DNA from: Sphingomonas immobilis
GTDB lineage: Bacteria > Pseudomonadota > Alphaproteobacteria > Sphingomonadales > Sphingomonadaceae
Reading direction: 5' to 3'
Assembly: GCF_030580995.1 (NCBI RefSeq)
Contig: NZ_JAUQSZ010000016.1
Location: 1 to 64,000, forward strand
DNA length: 64,000 nt
Made by a program: the position numbers and the translations under genes. The notes beneath the pieces are model-generated. The model worked only from the letters and a program-made list of their open reading frames with translations. It was not told the DNA's origin and made no database searches. Positions within the stretch are counted from its first letter, which is position 1. Every line of letters begins with the position of its first letter. Of this stretch, positions 54,687 through 63,868 are shown piece by piece.

Positions 54687-57353
54687 ATGACCTTCTCCTC
54701 GACCAACTTCGTCAACATCGGCGAGCGCACCAACGTCACCGGATCGGCACGCTTCAAGAAGCTGGTCATGGCGGGCGACTATCCCGCCGCGATCGAGGTG
54801 GCGCGGCAGCAGGTGGAATCGGGCGCGCAGGTACTCGACGTCAACATGGACGAGGGCCTGCTCGACGCGCACGAGGCGATGACGACCTTCCTCAAGCTCA
54901 TCCAGGCCGAGCCCGACATCGCGCGCATCCCGGTGATGGTCGATTCCTCCAAGTGGGACGTGATCGAGGCCGGGCTGAAATGCGTCTCCGGCAAGCCGAT
55001 CGTCAATTCGATCAGCATGAAGGAGGGCGAGGAGAAGTTTCTCAAGGAGGCCCGCCGCTGCATGGCCTACGGCGCGGCCGTCGTCGTCATGGCGTTCGAC
55101 GAGGTCGGGCAGGCCGATACGCAGCAGCGCAAGATCGAGATCTGCGAGCGCGCCTATAACGTATTGATGACGATCGGCTTCCCGCCTGAGGATATCATCT
55201 TCGATGCCAACGTGTTCGCGGTCGCGACGGGGATCGAGGAGCATAACAATTACGGCGTCGATTTCATCGAGGCGGTGAAGGAGATCAAGGCGCGCTGCCC
55301 GCATGTCCATTTCTCGGGCGGTCTCTCCAACCTCAGCTTCAGCTTCCGCGGCAACGAGCCGGTGCGGCGCGCAATGCACTCGGTGTTCCTCTATTATGCC
55401 ATCCCCGCCGGGCTCGACATGGCGATCGTCAACGCCGGCCAGCTCGACATCTACGACGATATCGATCCCGAACTGCGCGAGGCGTGCGAGGACGTCATCC
55501 TCAACAAGCCCGCCCGCAATCCCGACGAAACGCCGACCGAACGTCTGATCGCCATCGCCGAGCGCTTCCGCGGCACCGACGCCGCACAGGAAAAGGCCGC
55601 CGAGGAATGGCGCGGCTGGCCGGTCACGAAGCGGCTCGAACACGCCCTCGTCAAGGGCATCGATATGTACGTCGTCGATGACACCGAGGAATGCCGCCAG
55701 CAATTCGCGCGGCCGATCGAGGTGATCGAGGGTCCGCTGATGGACGGCATGAACGTCGTCGGCGACCTGTTCGGCAGCGGCAAGATGTTCCTGCCGCAAG
55801 TCGTCAAGTCGGCGCGCGTGATGAAGAAGGCGGTCGCCCACCTCCTCCCCTTCATCGAGGCGGCGAAGGAGCCCGGCGCGCGCGGCAAGGGCAAGATTAT
55901 CATGGCCACCGTCAAGGGCGACGTTCACGATATCGGCAAGAACATCGTCGGCGTCGTGCTTCAGTGCAACGGCTTCGACGTGGTCGACATGGGCGTGATG
56001 GTGCCGTGGTCGGACATCCTCAAGGCGGCCAACGAGAACGACGCCGACATGATCGGCCTCTCCGGCCTCATCACCCCGTCGCTCGACGAGATGGTGACCG
56101 TCGCCGAGGAGATGAAGCGCGCCGGCATGACGATGCCGCTGCTGATCGGCGGCGCCACCACCTCCAAGGTCCACACCGCGCTGCGCATCGCACCCGCCTA
56201 TGACGGCCCCGTCGTCCACGTTCTCGACGCCAGCCGCGCGGTCGGCGTCGCCTCTACTTTGGTCAGCGACACGATCCGCGACGAGTTCGTCCAGAAGACC
56301 GCCGACGATTACGAGGCGGTCCGCGTCGCGCGCGCCAACAAGGGCAACAACGATCTGCTCCCGCTGGCGAAGGCGCGCGCCAATCCCTTCCCCGTCGACA
56401 TGGCACTCAAGCCACCCGCCCCCGCCAAGCCCGGCCTGCACGTCTTTCGCGACTGGGATCTGAACGATCTGCGCGAGGTGATCGACTGGACGCCTTTCTT
56501 CCGGGCGTGGGAACTGGCAGGCAATTATCCCGCCATCCTGACCGATCCGGTCGTCGGCGAAAGCGCCTCCTCGCTGTTCGCCGATGCACAGAAGATGCTC
56601 GACCGCATCATCGCGGAGAAGTGGCTGACGGCGCGCGGCGTCGCCGGGCTGTGGGTCTGCACGCGCCACGACGACGACGTGATCGTCGATACCAAGGGCG
56701 ATTTCAATTCGGATGAGCTGATCGGGCTCGACATGCTCAACCTCGTCGACGGCACCGACGTGTTCCGCCTGCCCTTCCTCCGCCAGCAGATCGCCAAGCG
56801 CGAGGGCCGGGCGAATATGTGCCTCGCCGATTTCATCGACACCAAGGGCGACTGGATCGGCGGGTTCGCCGTCTCGATCCACGGCATCGAGCCGCATCTG
56901 GCGAAGTTCAAGGCGGCGATCGACGATTATTCGGACATCCTGCTGAAGGCTCTCGCCGACCGACTCGCCGAAGCCTTCGCCGAACGCCTCCACCAGCACG
57001 TCCGTCAGGAGCTGTGGGGTTATGCCCCCGACGAGCAGCTCACCAACGAGGCGCTGATCCGCGAGCAATATCGCGGCATCCGCCCCGCCCCCGGCTATCC
57101 GGCCTGCCCGGAACACAGCCTGAAGACGATGTTGTTCAAGATGCTCGACGCGCATCACAACACCGGCGCGACCCTGACCGAGAGTTTCGCGATGCTGCCG
57201 ACCGCCGCCGTCTCGGGCTTCTACTTCGGCCATCCGCAAAGCGAATATTTCGGCGTCGCCCGCATCGGCGAGGATCAGGTGGTCGATTATGCCGCACGGC
57301 GCGGCATCGACATGGATACTGCCAAGCGCTGGCTCCGCCCCAACCTCGACTGA
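54687..57353 (+). CDS. metH: Methionine synthase, folate/cobalamin/activation part (split MetH)
   Basis: 888 residues. The pterin-binding barrel starts FVNIGERTNVTGSARFKKL; the cobalamin module has GDVHDIGKNIVGVVLQCNGF with the cobalt-ligating His414 and LIGGATTSKVHTALRI; the C-terminal activation domain has the SAM motif RPAPGYPACPEH at about residue 799. With the product of the gene at 53511 it forms a complete cobalamin-dependent methionine synthase. The Shine-Dalgarno sequence is taken partly from the end of the repeat (GAGGGGAGAAG). Confidence 0.97.
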   Translation: MTFSSTNFVNIGERTNVTGSARFKKLVMAGDYPAAIEVARQQVESGAQVLDVNMDEGLLDAHEAMTTFLKLIQAEPDIARIPVMVDSSKWDVIEAGLKCVSGKPIVNSISMKEGEEKFLKEARRCMAYGAAVVVMAFDEVGQADTQQRKIEICERAYNVLMTIGFPPEDIIFDANVFAVATGIEEHNNYGVDFIEAVKEIKARCPHVHFSGGLSNLSFSFRGNEPVRRAMHSVFLYYAIPAGLDMAIVNAGQLDIYDDIDPELREACEDVILNKPARNPDETPTERLIAIAERFRGTDAAQEKAAEEWRGWPVTKRLEHALVKGIDMYVVDDTEECRQQFARPIEVIEGPLMDGMNVVGDLFGSGKMFLPQVVKSARVMKKAVAHLLPFIEAAKEPGARGKGKIIMATVKGDVHDIGKNIVGVVLQCNGFDVVDMGVMVPWSDILKAANENDADMIGLSGLITPSLDEMVTVAEEMKRAGMTMPLLIGGATTSKVHTALRIAPAYDGPVVHVLDASRAVGVASTLVSDTIRDEFVQKTADDYEAVRVARANKGNNDLLPLAKARANPFPVDMALKPPAPAKPGLHVFRDWDLNDLREVIDWTPFFRAWELAGNYPAILTDPVVGESASSLFADAQKMLDRIIAEKWLTARGVAGLWVCTRHDDDVIVDTKGDFNSDELIGLDMLNLVDGTDVFRLPFLRQQIAKREGRANMCLADFIDTKGDWIGGFAVSIHGIEPHLAKFKAAIDDYSDILLKALADRLAEAFAERLHQHVRQELWGYAPDEQLTNEALIREQYRGIRPAPGYPACPEHSLKTMLFKMLDAHHNTGATLTESFAMLPTAAVSGFYFGHPQSEYFGVARIGEDQVVDYAARRGIDMDTAKRWLRPNLD

Positions 57354-57409
57354 CCCTGATCCATGTCAAAACGACATTGTTAACCGTTCCGCGGTAGCAA
57401 CGTTTCGTC

Positions 57410-58567
57410 ATGGAGAGCCCATTCCCCCTAGAGCTGGCAGCGACGCACCGTGCGCTCGGGGCAGGCGGGGTCGATACGGGAATCTTCGAATCGGACTGGC
57501 GCGGAGCGGATGTCGCGCCCGAAGCCCCGGCGCCCGCGCCTGAAAAGCGCGAGCGGACAATCCGCCTCTACAAGACCGCCAAGAAGGGCACCCCCGCCGA
57601 GGAACGCCGCCGCGCGGCGGAAATCGTTGCCGCCGCCCGCACCAAGGTGATCGGCGCGTTCGAAGATCTGCGCGAGGGCAAGACCCTCAAGATGGACGGC
57701 CTCACCCCGCTGGTCGAGGCGATCGCCGCCTCGGTGATCCGCGACCCTTCCGCCATTCCCGCCGTCACCCGGCTGAAGGCGCGCCACGAATATACCTATC
57801 TCCATTCGATCGCGGTGTGCGGCCTGATGGTCTGCCTCGCGCACGAACTCGATCTCGACGAGGCCTTGATCCACGAGATTGGCGTCGCCGGCCTGCTGCA
57901 CGATATCGGCAAGGCGCGCGTCCCCAACCTGCTGCTCGACAAGCCCGGCCCGCTGACGCCCGAGGAATTCGCGGTGGTGCGCACGCACACCGTGCGCGGG
58001 CACGAACTGCTCCGTCATGCGGGCATCAAGTCTGAAATCATTCTCGACGTCTGCCGCCATCATCACGAGCGGATCGACGGGCGCGGATACCCCTATGCCA
58101 TCTCCGGCGACGCGCTCAGCCTGTATGCGCGGATGGGTGCGGTGTGCGACGTGTTCGACGCCGTCACCTCGGCACGCTCGTACAAGAAGAGCTGGACGCA
58201 GGGCGAGGCGATCGCGTGGATGCGCGATACGGAGGGGCAGTTCGATCGCCGCGTGCTCGCCGCCTTCACCCGCATGATCGGGCCCTTGTCGGAAGGCACG
58301 CTGGTGCGCCTCGCCAGCGAACGCCTCGGCCTGATCGTCGCGCTCGATCCCGCCGATCCGGTCGACCGCGCCGCCGTTCCGCGACTCGGCGTCGTCGTGT
58401 TCCACTGCGCAGCATCGAACCGCCCGCTGCCGCTCAGCATCTCCGACGGCGTGACCGATGCGATCGTCAGCGCCGAGTTGCCGAGCTTCTGGCGATTCGA
58501 AAACTGGGGTGCCACCAAGGCAAGCATCTTCGCTTTTCTGGAAGAGCGCCGGGCCGCCGCTGCCTAG
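57410..58567 (+). CDS. HD-GYP-domain cyclic-di-GMP phosphodiesterase
   Basis: 385 residues. The N-terminal 115 residues are a DUF3391-like region seen in many HD-GYP proteins. The HD motif is His164-Asp165 in GLLHDIGKARVPN, and HHHERIDGRGYP at 217-228 gives the GYP motif. Upstream His in EYTYLHSIAVCGLM and HTVRGHELLR complete the metal site. It should hydrolyse cyclic-di-GMP. It follows metH by 56 bases and may be transcribed with it or alone. A 6-bp hairpin directly follows the stop. Confidence 0.93.
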   Translation: MESPFPLELAATHRALGAGGVDTGIFESDWRGADVAPEAPAPAPEKRERTIRLYKTAKKGTPAEERRRAAEIVAAARTKVIGAFEDLREGKTLKMDGLTPLVEAIAASVIRDPSAIPAVTRLKARHEYTYLHSIAVCGLMVCLAHELDLDEALIHEIGVAGLLHDIGKARVPNLLLDKPGPLTPEEFAVVRTHTVRGHELLRHAGIKSEIILDVCRHHHERIDGRGYPYAISGDALSLYARMGAVCDVFDAVTSARSYKKSWTQGEAIAWMRDTEGQFDRRVLAAFTRMIGPLSEGTLVRLASERLGLIVALDPADPVDRAAVPRLGVVVFHCAASNRPLPLSISDGVTDAIVSAELPSFWRFENWGATKASIFAFLEERRAAAA

Positions 58568-58584
58568 GCTGTACTTGGACAGCC
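58567..58584 (+). terminator. Weak hairpin after the HD-GYP gene
   Basis: GGCTGT and ACAGCC pair around six bases, starting at the last base of the stop codon, followed by an AT-rich run (ATAATATTTTA). It could be a modest terminator. Confidence 0.4.
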
Positions 58585-58630
58585 ATAATATTTTACATGA
58601 CATTTACACTGCAGGTGTGGATAGGGCCGG

Positions 58631-58661
58631 TTGACGACGTCTCTGCAACGTGACGTATCAG
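58631..58661 (+). promoter_or_regulatory. Possible promoter of the MlaA-like gene
   Basis: TTGACG at 58631-58636 is followed by TATCAG at 58656-58661 with a 19-base spacer, or CGTATC with 17. It lies about 90 bases before the ATG at 58748. Confidence 0.3.
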
Positions 58662-58747
58662 AATGATTCCGGGGGGAATTACAGAATGCCCGTTCCCTTG
58701 GCCGCCGTGACGGCCGTGTATTCGCGTATCTTGAGACTGTTGGCCGT

Positions 58748-59803
58748 ATGAGCACGACGACCTTTGCCCTGACGCTCGCGCTCAGCGGAGTGCCGGCGAA
58801 TCACGACCGCAACGTGCCGGTGATGGAAGGCCTCGCCCCCGCCGTCAGCGCACCCGATGCTGCGGGCGCGTCGCTTGCAGCACCCGCAGCGCTGGTCGCC
58901 GCCGCCCCGCCGCAGGAAAGCCCGCAGGACAGCGCGCCGCCCGATTCCGACGCGCCCGACATCGTCGTGCGCGGGCATCAGGGCGATCCGCTCGCGGCGT
59001 TCAACACCAAGATGTTCGAATTCACGATGAAGGTGGATGCCATCGCGCTGCGGCCGGTGGCGATGGCCTATTCGCGCATCGTGCCGCAACCGATCTCGAA
59101 CGGCATCCGCAACGGGCTCAACAACCTGCAGAGCCCGACGATCTTCGTGAACTTCATGCTGCAGCACCGGATCGGCAAGGCGGCGCACACGCTCGCGCGA
59201 TTCGTCATCAACTCGACGATCGGCATCGGCGGCCTGTTCGACATAGCCAGCAAGAAGCCGTTCCGCCTGCGCCGCTACCAGAACGGGTTCGCCGACACGT
59301 TCGGCTATTACGGCGTGAAGCCCGGCGTGTACCTATTCCTGCCGGTGGTCGGCCCGACGACGCTGCGCGATCTCGTCGGCACCACGCTCGATCGTTTCGC
59401 GCTGCCGCTCGCGATCGGCAAGCCGTTCAACAAGCCTTATTATGTCCTGCCGGTCGGCGTGTTCCGCACGCTCGACAACCGCGCGCAGTTCGACGAGCGG
59501 CTGCAGGCGCTCTACCAGGGCTCCGATCCGTATGCGAAGCGCCGCGAGGATTATTTCCGGGACCGCGAGGCGCAGATCAACAGCCTGCACAGCCGCGCCT
59601 GGCAGATCCGCCACGGCCTGACGCCGAGCCAGCCCTATGCGGCGACGCCGCTGTCGCCGCAGGCTCCGGGCCCGCAGGGAACGCCACCGCCGCAGGCCAA
59701 GCCGATCTCCTCGATCACGCAGCCCGCGCCGCGCGTGATGATGGTCGCCAATGTCCCCGCGCCGCCCGCATGGCGGCCGCTGAAACTGTCCGCCGCCCGC
59801 TAA
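58748..59803 (+). CDS. MlaA (VacJ) family outer-membrane lipid asymmetry protein
   Basis: 351 residues. After a short signal-like start and an Ala/Pro-rich linker the MlaA core begins at about residue 78 (DPLAAFNTKMFEFTMKVDAI). It continues with ISNGIRNGLNNLQSPTIFVN, RFVINSTIGIGGLFDIASK and GYYGVKPGVYLFLPVVGPTT, the family signature. No lipobox Cys is visible, unlike E. coli MlaA, so it may be anchored differently. The C-terminus is Pro-rich. MlaA removes misplaced phospholipids from the outer leaflet. Confidence 0.9.
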   Translation: MSTTTFALTLALSGVPANHDRNVPVMEGLAPAVSAPDAAGASLAAPAALVAAAPPQESPQDSAPPDSDAPDIVVRGHQGDPLAAFNTKMFEFTMKVDAIALRPVAMAYSRIVPQPISNGIRNGLNNLQSPTIFVNFMLQHRIGKAAHTLARFVINSTIGIGGLFDIASKKPFRLRRYQNGFADTFGYYGVKPGVYLFLPVVGPTTLRDLVGTTLDRFALPLAIGKPFNKPYYVLPVGVFRTLDNRAQFDERLQALYQGSDPYAKRREDYFRDREAQINSLHSRAWQIRHGLTPSQPYAATPLSPQAPGPQGTPPPQAKPISSITQPAPRVMMVANVPAPPAWRPLKLSAAR

Positions 59804-59890
59804 GGCGCGAGGAGGGGTTAACCCTCAATTCGCCTTCACAAGCGGCCGCCACCCGCGCATTCGCCTCCTGCTTACAGGAGCTTGCCCGAT

Positions 59891-60826
59891 ATGCGCCGTC
59901 TGCTTTCCATCGCCTTGCTCGCTCTTGCCGCGCCCGTCGCGGCGCAATCGGGGGGCGGGCCCTTCACCGTGCAGGAAACCGGCCAGAGCTTCGGCACACT
60001 GCAGGATGCGCTGATGTCGATCCGCGGGCAGGACGCGACGATCCTGATCGCGCCCGGCACCTACCGCCAATGCGCCATCCAGCAGGCCGGACATATCGTC
60101 TTCAAGCCGTCGGGCGCGCCGGGCAGCGTGATCTTCGAAGGCACGGCGTGCGAGGACAAGGCGGTGCTCGTGCTGCGCGGCAAGGCATCGACCGTCGACG
60201 GCCTCATCTTCCGCGGCATCCGCGTCGGCGACGGCAATGGTGCCGGCGTGCGCATCGAGACCGGCGACCTGACGGTCAGGAACTCGATGTTCCTCGACAG
60301 CCAGGAAGGCATCCTCGGCGGCGCGGGGGAGGCGATGCGGATCGCCATCGATCACACCACCTTCTCCGGCCTCGGCCAGTGCGACGAGAGCCCGAGCTGC
60401 GCGCATTCGATCTACCTCGAGAGCAAGGGGCCCGTCACCGTCACCAACTCGCGCTTCGAACGCGGACGCGGCGGCCATTACATCAAGGTGCGCGGGCCTC
60501 GCGTCAGCATCGTCAGCAACAGCTTCGACGATACGGCGGGCACCAAGACCAACTACATGATCGACCTGCCCAACGGCGCGACCGGCACGATCCAGGGCAA
60601 CACCTTCGTGCAGGGCCGCAACAAGGAGAACTGGACCGGCTTCGTCGTCGTCGCCGCGGAAGTGCGCGAGAACAGCGCGGCGGGCCTGCGCGTCGAGGGC
60701 AACACCGCCAGCCTCGCCCCTGGCGAGACGCGGAGCCCCGCCTTCGTCGCCGATTACAGCCACGAACGCCTCGCGATCGGCGCGAACAGCCTCGGCAAGG
60801 GCATCCGGCCTTTCGAAACGCGCTGA
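59891..60826 (+). CDS. Secreted right-handed parallel beta-helix protein
   Basis: 311 residues from ATG 59891 with AGGAG 10 bases upstream; a TTG three codons earlier is less likely. A signal peptide (LLSIALLALAAPVAAQ) precedes repeated short strands with Asn and Gly turns (GVRIETGDLTVRNSMFLDSQ, GPVTVTNSRFERGRGGHYIK, VSIVSNSFDDTAG, TGTIQGNTFVQGRN), typical of pectate-lyase-like beta-helices. No catalytic residues can be named. It may bind or cleave polysaccharide. Confidence 0.8.
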   Translation: MRRLLSIALLALAAPVAAQSGGGPFTVQETGQSFGTLQDALMSIRGQDATILIAPGTYRQCAIQQAGHIVFKPSGAPGSVIFEGTACEDKAVLVLRGKASTVDGLIFRGIRVGDGNGAGVRIETGDLTVRNSMFLDSQEGILGGAGEAMRIAIDHTTFSGLGQCDESPSCAHSIYLESKGPVTVTNSRFERGRGGHYIKVRGPRVSIVSNSFDDTAGTKTNYMIDLPNGATGTIQGNTFVQGRNKENWTGFVVVAAEVRENSAAGLRVEGNTASLAPGETRSPAFVADYSHERLAIGANSLGKGIRPFETR

Positions 60827-60898
60827 TTTTCGCCGGAACCGGTTGCGCCACCGCTGGTTAGCGTCCAGCGTTGCGGCTGCGCAATCATAGGAGGCTCC

Positions 60899-61435
60899 AT
60901 GCGGATCGCGATCATCGGGACGGCGCTCGCCGCCACTCTGGCTCTGGGCGCGTGCAAGGAGGACGGCATGCAGACCGGCGCGCCGCTGGCAGAGGGCGCG
61001 CGCGCGACCGCAATGCTGCGCACCGCCGACGGTGCCGACGTCGGCCGCGCGACCGCGACCGAGGTGGCGGGCGGCCTGCGCTTCACCATCGACGCGATGG
61101 GCATCGCCCCCGGCACCCACGGCGCACACGTCCATACCACCGGCAAATGCGACGGCCCCGATTTCGCCAGCGCCGGTGGCCACTGGAACCCGACGGGCAT
61201 GATGCACGGATCGATGAACCCCAAGGGCCCGCACGAGGGCGACATGCCCAACCTCGTCATCGGCGCGGACGGCAAGGGCACGATCGGCGTGACCATCCCC
61301 GGCGCGACGATGGCCGGTCTGCTCGACGCCGACGGCTCCGCCCTCGTCATTCACGCCAAGCCCGACGATCTGATGACCGACCCGAGCGGCAACAGCGGCG
61401 GCCGCGTGGCGTGTGGAATCTTCGCGGCAAGCTAG
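60899..61435 (+). CDS. sodC: Cu/Zn superoxide dismutase lipoprotein
   Basis: 178 residues. The lipobox is LGAC with Cys19. Metal ligands are in HGAHVHTTGKCDGPDFASAG, GGHWNP and HGSMNPKGPHEGDMPN, with a further Cu-ligand His in ALVIHAKPDD; the disulfide would join Cys in GKCDGP to Cys in GGRVACGIF. It removes superoxide in the periplasm while lipid-anchored. Shine-Dalgarno AGGAG lies about 5 bases before ATG 60899. Confidence 0.93.
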   Translation: MRIAIIGTALAATLALGACKEDGMQTGAPLAEGARATAMLRTADGADVGRATATEVAGGLRFTIDAMGIAPGTHGAHVHTTGKCDGPDFASAGGHWNPTGMMHGSMNPKGPHEGDMPNLVIGADGKGTIGVTIPGATMAGLLDADGSALVIHAKPDDLMTDPSGNSGGRVACGIFAAS

Positions 61436-61444
61436 CGATCATTT

Positions 61445-61590
61445 ACCCTCTCCCGCCTTCGCGGGAGAGGCTGCGTAGACTTGGGTCGCGTTCTTCACGC
61501 GGCCCTAGTCGGAGCCGGTGAGGGTCTTCTTTCGTCTCCGCATCGAAAAGAATACCCTCCCCTGCCCCTCCCGCGAAAGCGGGAGAGGAA
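61445..61590. repeat. Paired hairpin repeat, family D copy 2
   Basis: CCCTCTCCCGCCTTCGCGGG... and CCCCTCCCGCGAAAGCGGGA arms bracket the core GGGTCGCGTTCTTCACGCGG plus CCCTAG, followed by GGTGAGGGTCTTCTT. The core is shared with the element at 29858. It fills most of the sodC-hisG gap of 215 bases. Confidence 0.85.
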
Positions 61591-61650
61591 ATGGCCGTAT
61601 CATCCCCTCTCCTTGCGCCGCCCCACACCGCCAAGTAAGGCCGCGCCAGC

Positions 61651-62313
61651 ATGAGCGATCCGATCATCATCGCCGTCCCCAAGGGGCGCATCCTCTCCGA
61701 AGCGGTGCCGCTGCTGAAGCGCGCCGGCATCGTGCCCGAGGCCGCGTTCAGCGACGAGGACAGCCGGGCGCTGCGCTTCGCGACCGAGACGCCGGGCATC
61801 GACCTGATCCGCGTGCGCGCTTTCGACGTTGCGACCTTCGTGGCGCACGGCGCGGCGCAGCTCGGCATCGTGGGTTCGGACGTGCTCTCCGAATTCGACT
61901 ATTCGGAGCTGTACGCGCCGGTCGATCTCGGCATCGGCCATTGCCGCCTCTCGGTCGCCGAGCCCGCGGCGCTCGCCGAGCGCGACGATCCGCGCGGCTG
62001 GAGCCATGTCCGCATCGCCACCAAATATCCGCACGTGACGGCGGCGCATTTCGAGGCGCGCGGCGTGCAGGCCGAATGCGTGAAGCTCAACGGCGCGATG
62101 GAACTGGCGCCGCTGCTCGGCCTCGCCCCGCGCATCGTCGATCTGGTCTCCTCCGGCCGCACGCTGAAGGAGAACGGGCTGGTCGAGGTCGAGGTGATCG
62201 CGCAGGTCTCCTCCCGCCTCGTCGTCAACCGCGCCGCGTTCAAGACGCGGCCGGAGATCGTGCCGCTGGTCGAACGCTTCCGGCAGGCGGTGGCACAAGA
62301 GGTGGCGGCGTGA
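61651..62313 (+). CDS. hisG: ATP phosphoribosyltransferase, short form
   Basis: 220 residues, the length of HisG-S enzymes that lack the C-terminal regulatory domain. IIIAVPKGRILSEAVPLLKR opens the protein, and GIVGSDVLSEFDYSELYAPV and LAPRIVDLVSSGRTLKENGL hold the PRPP-binding region. It starts histidine synthesis from ATP and PRPP. The short form needs the HisZ subunit, which is not in this window. It is followed by a repeat and hisD. Confidence 0.95.
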   Translation: MSDPIIIAVPKGRILSEAVPLLKRAGIVPEAAFSDEDSRALRFATETPGIDLIRVRAFDVATFVAHGAAQLGIVGSDVLSEFDYSELYAPVDLGIGHCRLSVAEPAALAERDDPRGWSHVRIATKYPHVTAAHFEARGVQAECVKLNGAMELAPLLGLAPRIVDLVSSGRTLKENGLVEVEVIAQVSSRLVVNRAAFKTRPEIVPLVERFRQAVAQEVAA

Positions 62314-62328
62314 ACGCCGTGGAAAAAG

Positions 62329-62432
62329 CCCCTCCCCTTCAGGGGAGGGGTTGGGGTGGGGCGTCTCAGTCTCGCCGAGATCAGCTTTTGCGGCACTGCC
62401 CCACCCCCAACCCCTCCCCTGAAGGGGAGGGG
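62329..62432. repeat. Paired hairpin repeat, family B copy 4
   Basis: CCCCTCCCCTTCAGGGGAGG (62329 onward) and CCCCTCCCCTGAAGGGGAGG (ending 62432) with inner arms GGTTGGGGTGGGGC and GCCCCACCCCCAACC. It lies between hisG and hisD. Its last bases (GGGGAGGGG) end 8 bases before the hisD GTG and appear to act as its Shine-Dalgarno sequence. Confidence 0.9.
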
Positions 62433-62440
62433 CGCAAGTC

Positions 62441-63727
62441 GTGATCCGCCTCTCCACCTCCGATCCCGCCTTCGACCGAGACTTCACCGCGCTCGTCAAC
62501 GCGCGGCGCGAGGTCGATGCCGACGTCGCGCGCGACGTGCGCACGATCGTCGCATCCGTGCGTGACGAGGGCGACGCCGCGCTCGCCGCCTTCACCAAGA
62601 AGTTCGACAAGCACGATCTGAACGAAACCGGCTGGCGCATCGAAAAGTCCGAATGGCGCGCCGCCTATGAGGCGCTCGACCCCGCCCTGCGCGAGGCGCT
62701 CGATCTCGCCGCCGCGCGCATCGCCGCCTATCACGAGAAGCAACGCCCCGCCGACAGCGACACGACCGACGCCGCCGGCGTCCGCCTCGGCGCGCGTTGG
62801 AATGCGATCGCGGCGGCGGGCATCTACATCCCCGGCGGCCGCGCGGCCTATCCGTCGTCGGTGCTGATGAACGCCATCCCCGCGCGCGTTGCGGGCGTCG
62901 AGCGGCTGGCCATGGTCACGCCGACCCCTAATGGCGAGGTCAACCCGCTTGTCCTCGCCGCCGCTTATGTCGCGAAGGTCGACGAGGTGTGGCGCGTCGG
63001 CGGCGCGCAGGCGATCGCCGCGCTCGCCTACGGCACGGGCCGAATCGCGGCAGTCGACGTCATCACCGGCCCCGGCAACGCCTGGGTCGCGGAGGCCAAG
63101 CGCCAGCTCTACGGCCTCGTCGGCATCGACATGGTGGCGGGCCCCAGCGAGATCGTCGTCGTCGCGGACGGCAGGAACCGCCCCGACTGGATCGCCGCCG
63201 ACCTGCTAAGCCAGGCCGAGCACGACCCGACCAGTCAGTCGATCCTCTTCACCGACGATGCCGACTTCGCACGCGCCGTCGCCGCTGCCGTGGACGAACA
63301 GATCGGCGAACTTTCCACCGCCAAGGTCGCGCGCGCGAGCTGGGACGCGAACGGCGCGATCATCGTGACGGCGTCGCTCGAAGAGGCGATCCCGCTCGTC
63401 GACCGGCTCGCGCCCGAACATCTCGAACTCGCCTGCGACGATCCGCAGGCGCTGTTCGACCGCGTGCGCCACGCCGGCTCGGTGTTCCTCGGCCGCCATA
63501 CGCCCGAGGCGATCGGCGATTACGTCGCGGGGCCCAACCACGTCCTGCCGACGGGGCGGCGCGCGCGCTTCTCCAGCGGCCTGTCGGTGCTCGATTTCAT
63601 GAAGCGCACCAGCTTCCTGCAACTCGACCCCGCCAGCCTCGCGGCGATCGGGCCGGCAGCGGTGGCGCTGGCGGAGACCGAGGGTTTGCCCGCGCACGCG
63701 AAATCGGTGGCGCTGCGGCTCGATTGA
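62441..63727 (+). CDS. hisD: Histidinol dehydrogenase
   Basis: 428 residues from GTG 62441. Family motifs are AAAGIYIPGGRAAYPSSVLM, ITGPGNAWVAEAKRQLYG, DMVAGPSEIVVVAD and DLLSQAEHDPTSQS with zinc ligands; APEHLEL and GPNHVLPTGRRARFSSGLSV follow. It oxidises histidinol to histidine in two NAD-dependent steps. It belongs with hisG in one operon despite the repeat between them. Confidence 0.96.
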   Translation: MIRLSTSDPAFDRDFTALVNARREVDADVARDVRTIVASVRDEGDAALAAFTKKFDKHDLNETGWRIEKSEWRAAYEALDPALREALDLAAARIAAYHEKQRPADSDTTDAAGVRLGARWNAIAAAGIYIPGGRAAYPSSVLMNAIPARVAGVERLAMVTPTPNGEVNPLVLAAAYVAKVDEVWRVGGAQAIAALAYGTGRIAAVDVITGPGNAWVAEAKRQLYGLVGIDMVAGPSEIVVVADGRNRPDWIAADLLSQAEHDPTSQSILFTDDADFARAVAAAVDEQIGELSTAKVARASWDANGAIIVTASLEEAIPLVDRLAPEHLELACDDPQALFDRVRHAGSVFLGRHTPEAIGDYVAGPNHVLPTGRRARFSSGLSVLDFMKRTSFLQLDPASLAAIGPAAVALAETEGLPAHAKSVALRLD

Positions 63728-63730
63728 CAT

Positions 63731-63838
63731 CGTCACCCCGGCCTTGAGCCGGGGCCCATCCCTCAGCGAACGCGCCGGCAAGAGGCTCGGACGGTGCGCG
63801 TGCGGCACGATAGGCCCCGGCTCAAGGCCGGGGTGACG
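63731..63838. repeat. Paired inverted repeat, family E
   Basis: CGTCACCCCGGCCTTGAGCC and GGCTCAAGGCCGGGGTGACG are exact reverse complements at the two ends, bracketing about 60 bases. It lies between hisD and nusB. No other copy is in this window. Confidence 0.85.
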
Positions 63839-63868
63839 AAAGTTTGAACCTCCGCTAAAGGCCCCCGA

